This document shows positions 24,169 to 27,666 of a DNA stretch of 27,666 bases, one piece after another. The translations under genes and the position numbers were made by a program. The stretch comes from UBA3263 sp964508865 (GTDB taxonomy: Bacteria; Bacteroidota; Bacteroidia; Bacteroidales; Muribaculaceae): NCBI GenBank assembly GCA_964508865.1, contig CAZDVP010000010.1, forward strand, positions 1-27,666, in the 5' to 3' direction. The notes beneath the pieces are model-generated. The model did not search any database, was not told the DNA's origin, and saw only the letters and a program-made list of their open reading frames with translations. Numbering within the stretch: the stretch's first letter is position 1; each line of letters starts with the position of its first letter.

Positions 24169-24200
24169 CAAAGTTACAAAAAAAGTTTGGTAGTTGCAAA
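24169..24200 (-). promoter_or_regulatory. Promoter of tRNA-Ser
   Basis: On the - strand, TTTG (24200-24197) and TAACTTTG (24176-24169) are 20 bases apart. The -7 element lies 11 bases before the tRNA. Its -33 element is inside the parC promoter spacer. Confidence 0.72.
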
Positions 24201-24217
24201 ATTTTTCACTAAATTTG
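24186..24217 (+). promoter_or_regulatory. Promoter of parC
   Basis: TTTG (24186-24189) and TAAATTTG (24210-24217) are 20 bases apart, a full consensus match. The predicted start falls at about 24224, on the parC ATG itself, implying a leaderless or nearly leaderless mRNA. Confidence 0.75.
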
Positions 24218-24223
24218 CGTGTT

Positions 24224-26848
24224 ATGACCGACGAACCAATCAACGAACAGTTTCCAAGCGAACCCTCATCGTCCCGCTACCAGCTGAAGTCAATGTATAA
24301 AAGCTGGTTTCTGGACTATGCCTCATATGTTATTCTGGAACGCGCAGTGCCGAGTATTGACGACGGCCTGAAACCGGTGCAGCGCCGCGTTCTTCACTCG
24401 ATGAAGACGCTCGACGACGGCCGCTTCAACAAGGTGGCCGGCATTGTTGGCGACACGATGAAGTATCACCCCCACGGCGACGCGTCGATCAAGGATGCGC
24501 TCGTGCAGCTTGGCCAGAAGGAGCTGCTGGTCGAAACGCAGGGTAACTGGGGCAACATCCTGACGGGCGACTCGGCGGCTGCGGGCCGTTACATTGAGGC
24601 GCGTCTGAGCCCGTTTGCGCTCCAGGTGCTTTATAACCCCAAGCTGACCGAATGGGTTCCGAGCTATGACGGCCGCAATCGCGAGCCGGTTGTCTTGCCG
24701 GTTAAGTTCCCGCTGCTGCTGGCTCAGGGCGTGGAGGGCATTGCCGTTGGTTTGTCGAGCAAGATTCTGCCCCATAATTTCAATGAAATTTTAGACGCGT
24801 GCATTGCCTGCCTGCGCGGCGAGGAGTTCACGCTGCTGCCCGATTTCCCCACCGGCGGGTTTATCGACGTTAGCCGCTATAACGACGGCCAGCGCGGCGG
24901 CGCGGTGAAGGTGCGCGCAAAAATCGAAAAGGTCGACAACAAAACCCTGGCCGTTACGGAGATTCCGTTTGGCACCACAACGCGCTCCATAACCGACTCC
25001 ATTCTCAAAGCCATGGAGAAGGGCAAAATCAAGGTGCGCAAGGTCGACGACCACACTTCGGAACAGGCCCGCATAACGGTTTATCTGCAGCCTGGAGCTT
25101 CGTCGGACAAGACCATTGATGCGCTCTATGCCTTTACAGATTGCGAGATTTCGATTTATCCGAACTGCTGCGTTATCCGCGACAAGAAGCCTTGTTTTAT
25201 CGGCGTCAGCGACTTTTTGCGCTATAGCGTCGACGCCACGCGCGAGCTGCTGCGCCGCGAGTTGCTCATTCACCGCGGCGAGGTTGAGGAGCAGCTGCAC
25301 TTTGCGTCGCTGGAGCGCATATTCATCGAAGAGCGCATCTATAAGGACAAGGAATATGAGCAGGCCAAGAGTTTCGAGCAGGCCACGGCGCATATTTTCA
25401 GCCGCCTGGAGCCATTTAAGGAACAGTTTGTGCGCGAGGTGACCGACGAGGACATTCAGCGGCTCTATGAAATCAAAATGGGTCGCATTCTGCGCTTCAA
25501 CAAGGACAAGGCCGACGAACTGATTGCTTCCTATAAGGAAAAAATCGCCGACATCAACAATAAGCTCAGCGACATAACCGCCTATGCCATCAGCTGGTAC
25601 ACTGAGCTGAAAAACAAATATGGCGCTCCATATGCGCGGCGCACCATTGTGCGCGGCTTCGACAGCATCGAGGCGGCAACAGTGGCCGACGCCAACCGCA
25701 AGCTCTACATTAACCGCGCCGAAGGCTTCATCGGCACTTCGCTGACCAAAGATGAGTTCATTGCTCCATGCTCGGATCTGGACGACATTATAATTTTCTA
25801 TCGCGACGGCAAGTATAAGGTCGTTCGTGTGCAGGAAAAAATGTTTGTCGGCAAGAATATCGAGCACATCGGTGTTTATAAGAAAAAAGATGAGCGCACG
25901 GTCTATAACGTTATTTACCGCGACGGCAAGGAGGGCACGTATTATATGAAGCGCTTTGCCGTTACCGGAGTGCGCCGCGATCAGGAATATGACCTGACGC
26001 AGGGAACCCCGGGCAGCAAAATCTGCTACTTCACCGCCAATTCCAACGGTGAGGCCGAGGTTGTTCGCGTAACGCTCAAACCAAAGGCGCGTCTCAACAA
26101 GCTGCAATTCGACGTTGATTTCTCCGAACTTATGGTCAAGGGCAAGCAGAGCCGCGGCAATATTGTTACTCGCAATGAGGTTCACCGCTTTTCGCTGCGC
26201 GAGCGCGGAGCGTCGACCCTTGGCGGGCGCAAGGTCTGGTTCGATGCCGACGTGAACCGTCTGAACTACGATGGTCGAGGTGAGTTCCTGGGCGAGTTCC
26301 AGGGCACTGATCTGGTTCTTGTCATTCTCAAAAGCGGCGAGTACTACACAACCTCGTTCGACGCTACCAACCACTACGACGAACCGATACTGCGCATTGA
26401 GCGCTTCAGGCCTAACGTGGTTTGGACCGCGGTACTCAACGATGCCGATCAAGGCTATCCCTATATCAAGCGCTTCAAGTTTGAGCCGACGGCCAAAAAG
26501 CAGCGCTTTGTCGGCGAAAGCGCCGCGTCGGAGCTGCTGTTGCTCACCGACGCCACCGGAGCCCGTCTGCGCGTTGAATTCGGCGGAGCCGACGATTTCC
26601 GCGAGCCGCTCGAAATTGTTGCGGCCGAGTTCATCGGGCTTAAGAGCTATAAGGCCAAGGGCAAGCGCCTGACAACCTATACTCTCGGCTCGCTGTCGGA
26701 GCTGGAGCCGGTTGAAGTGGAAGAAACCGCTGCCGACGAAGCCGAAACCGTTGACCCCGACGATGATGCTGCTCCCGGTGCCGAACCGGATTTGAGCGAC
26801 GATGAGGTGCGCGATAATCTGTTGGGCCAGGAGCGGCTGGATTTTTAA
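24224..26848 (+). CDS. parC: DNA topoisomerase IV subunit A (ParC, GyrA/ParC family)
   Basis: An 874-residue type IIA topoisomerase A subunit, which cuts and rejoins DNA with ParE to separate daughter chromosomes. YASYVILERAVPSIDDGLKPVQRRVLHSM marks the start of the breakage-reunion domain. HPHGDASIKDAL (from H82) is the quinolone-resistance-determining region. The catalytic tyrosine is Y123 in AAGRYIEARLS. The C-terminal half is the beta-pinwheel (FYRDGKYKVVRVQEK, KGKQSRGNIVTRNEVHRFSL, STLGGRKVWFD). The sequence resembles the Bacteroidetes ParC form rather than GyrA. An acidic tail of about 45 residues ends the protein. A TTG at 24194 is in frame but lies upstream of the -7 element, so the ATG at 24224 is used. 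Confidence 0.93.
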   Translation: MTDEPINEQFPSEPSSSRYQLKSMYKSWFLDYASYVILERAVPSIDDGLKPVQRRVLHSMKTLDDGRFNKVAGIVGDTMKYHPHGDASIKDALVQLGQKELLVETQGNWGNILTGDSAAAGRYIEARLSPFALQVLYNPKLTEWVPSYDGRNREPVVLPVKFPLLLAQGVEGIAVGLSSKILPHNFNEILDACIACLRGEEFTLLPDFPTGGFIDVSRYNDGQRGGAVKVRAKIEKVDNKTLAVTEIPFGTTTRSITDSILKAMEKGKIKVRKVDDHTSEQARITVYLQPGASSDKTIDALYAFTDCEISIYPNCCVIRDKKPCFIGVSDFLRYSVDATRELLRRELLIHRGEVEEQLHFASLERIFIEERIYKDKEYEQAKSFEQATAHIFSRLEPFKEQFVREVTDEDIQRLYEIKMGRILRFNKDKADELIASYKEKIADINNKLSDITAYAISWYTELKNKYGAPYARRTIVRGFDSIEAATVADANRKLYINRAEGFIGTSLTKDEFIAPCSDLDDIIIFYRDGKYKVVRVQEKMFVGKNIEHIGVYKKKDERTVYNVIYRDGKEGTYYMKRFAVTGVRRDQEYDLTQGTPGSKICYFTANSNGEAEVVRVTLKPKARLNKLQFDVDFSELMVKGKQSRGNIVTRNEVHRFSLRERGASTLGGRKVWFDADVNRLNYDGRGEFLGEFQGTDLVLVILKSGEYYTTSFDATNHYDEPILRIERFRPNVVWTAVLNDADQGYPYIKRFKFEPTAKKQRFVGESAASELLLLTDATGARLRVEFGGADDFREPLEIVAAEFIGLKSYKAKGKRLTTYTLGSLSELEPVEVEETAADEAETVDPDDDAAPGAEPDLSDDEVRDNLLGQERLDF

Positions 26849-26882
26849 ACTTTAGGCCGCCGGCTGACGTTAAAGAAGTGTT

Positions 26883-27666
26883 ATGAATATTACAGATGTT
26901 ATTCGCGAACGCTCGTCGGTTCGCACTTTTGATAAGCAGCGAGAACTCACGGCCGATCAGGTCGAGTCTATTAACCGTTCTATAGCCGAGGCAAAGTCGC
27001 CCTTTGGAGGCGGCTACAAAATCGAGTTCAAGAAGTTTGACTTGACCGGGCCTCAGCGCCCCGGAACATATGGGGCCATCGACGGAGCGCAATGGTTTCT
27101 CCTCATGGGCGTTGCCGACAGTTTTGAGGCACGTCTGGCAGCCGGTTTTGCCATGCAGCAGGTTGTTTTGCACTGCACTTCGCTTGGGCTGGGCACTTGC
27201 TGGATGGGCGCAACATTCAAGAGCGCTGATTTTGCGCGGGGTGTTGATTTCCCCGCCGACGAACCTCTGCGCATAATCTCGCCGGTCGGTTATGCCGCCG
27301 GTAAGCGCCGCATAATCGAAAAACTGACCCGCGCAGTGGCCGGCGCCGACAAGCGCAAGCCGTTTGACTCAATGTTTTTCGAAAATGATTTCTCAACCCC
27401 GGTTTCGGCCGATAGCCCATTCCGTCAGGCGTTGGAAATGATGCGCCTGGCTCCGTCGGCCACTAATTCGCAGCCTTGGCGAGCGCTGGTCGAGGGCAAC
27501 ACGGTTTATTTCTACTATGAGAATAAGTCGGCCTATTCGGTCTATGACCTCGGCATCGGCATCTGCAACTTCTTCCTGACCCTCCAATCGGAAGGCAAGG
27601 CCGGCTCATTCGGCCCGGCCACCGACGCCCCCTCGCGCCCCAACTTCCTCCCCGCCGCTTCCTTTA
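26883..27666 (+). CDS. TM1586-type nitroreductase-fold flavoprotein (cut by window end)
   Basis: The first 261 codons of a nitroreductase-fold protein, open to the right edge, starting at the ATG 34 bases after parC. The N-terminal ITDVIRERSSVRTFD resembles the flavin-contacting start of nitroreductases, and APSATNSQPWRALV (from A190) is the other classic FMN-site motif. Finding the two motifs in separate halves, with a GFAMQQVVLHCTSLGLGTCWMG helix between, fits the TM1586 family, in which one chain holds both halves of what is usually a dimer site. The substrate is unknown. I saw no separate promoter, so co-transcription with parC is likely. The last residues are beyond the window. Confidence 0.82.
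   Translation, partial: MNITDVIRERSSVRTFDKQRELTADQVESINRSIAEAKSPFGGGYKIEFKKFDLTGPQRPGTYGAIDGAQWFLLMGVADSFEARLAAGFAMQQVVLHCTSLGLGTCWMGATFKSADFARGVDFPADEPLRIISPVGYAAGKRRIIEKLTRAVAGADKRKPFDSMFFENDFSTPVSADSPFRQALEMMRLAPSATNSQPWRALVEGNTVYFYYENKSAYSVYDLGIGICNFFLTLQSEGKAGSFGPATDAPSRPNFLPAASF

Noticed and set aside
24194..24223. TTG start for parC
   Set aside because: It lies upstream of the -7 promoter element, so it would not be transcribed from the promoter seen.
26849..26882. Possible hairpin or promoter between parC and the nitroreductase gene
   Set aside because: Only a few GC-rich bases could pair and no TTTG/TAnnTTTG pair is present.

Overview
The window looks like chromosome from a gut Bacteroidales bacterium, most likely of the Muribaculaceae/Prevotella type. 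The evidence is a SusC/SusD pair, surface lipoproteins, a BACON-containing M60 peptidase, and seven promoters of the Bacteroidetes form (TTTG, 18-20 bases, TAnnTTTG) with no strong Shine-Dalgarno sites. Most genes are fairly GC-rich and favour codons ending in C or G. The taxonomic placement is inference; no rRNA is present.

Left to right on the + strand: (1) the end of galK, then galM and a sugar nucleotidyltransferase, joined by one-base TAATG overlaps and closed by a hairpin terminator. (2) A secreted DUF5077/DUF3472 protein with its own promoter. (3) An AT-rich higBA toxin-antitoxin pair behind a perfect 19-bp inverted repeat. (4) A tightly overlapping sufC-sufD-sufS operon that lacks sufB and ends with a UDP-glucuronate 4-epimerase-like gene. 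(5) A large secreted clan GH-D (GH36-like) glycosidase on its own transcription unit, with two palindromes at its promoter. (6) An apparent polysaccharide/glycoprotein utilization operon: an undescribed secreted protein with three beta-trefoil-like units, SusC, SusD, a DUF1735/discoidin-like surface lipoprotein, and an M60 mucin-type peptidase. (7) A strong terminator, then tRNA-Ser(UGA) on the - strand, divergent from parC through interlocked promoters. (8) parC (topoisomerase IV subunit A) followed by a TM1586-type nitroreductase cut by the window end.

Region 6, with the neighbouring glycosidase, reads as a system for host O-glycoproteins. The M60 peptidase would cut glycosylated protein. 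The discoidin-like and BACON domains and the trefoil protein would hold substrate. SusCD would import the products, and the glycosidase would remove alpha-linked Gal or GalNAc. The galactose genes at the left could use released galactose. The most novel element is the 674-residue trefoil-repeat protein at 12218-14242; it shares a 28-residue C-terminal tail with the glycosidase next to it. No gap between genes exceeds 300 bases. I saw no insertion sequence, CRISPR array, rRNA or known riboswitch.
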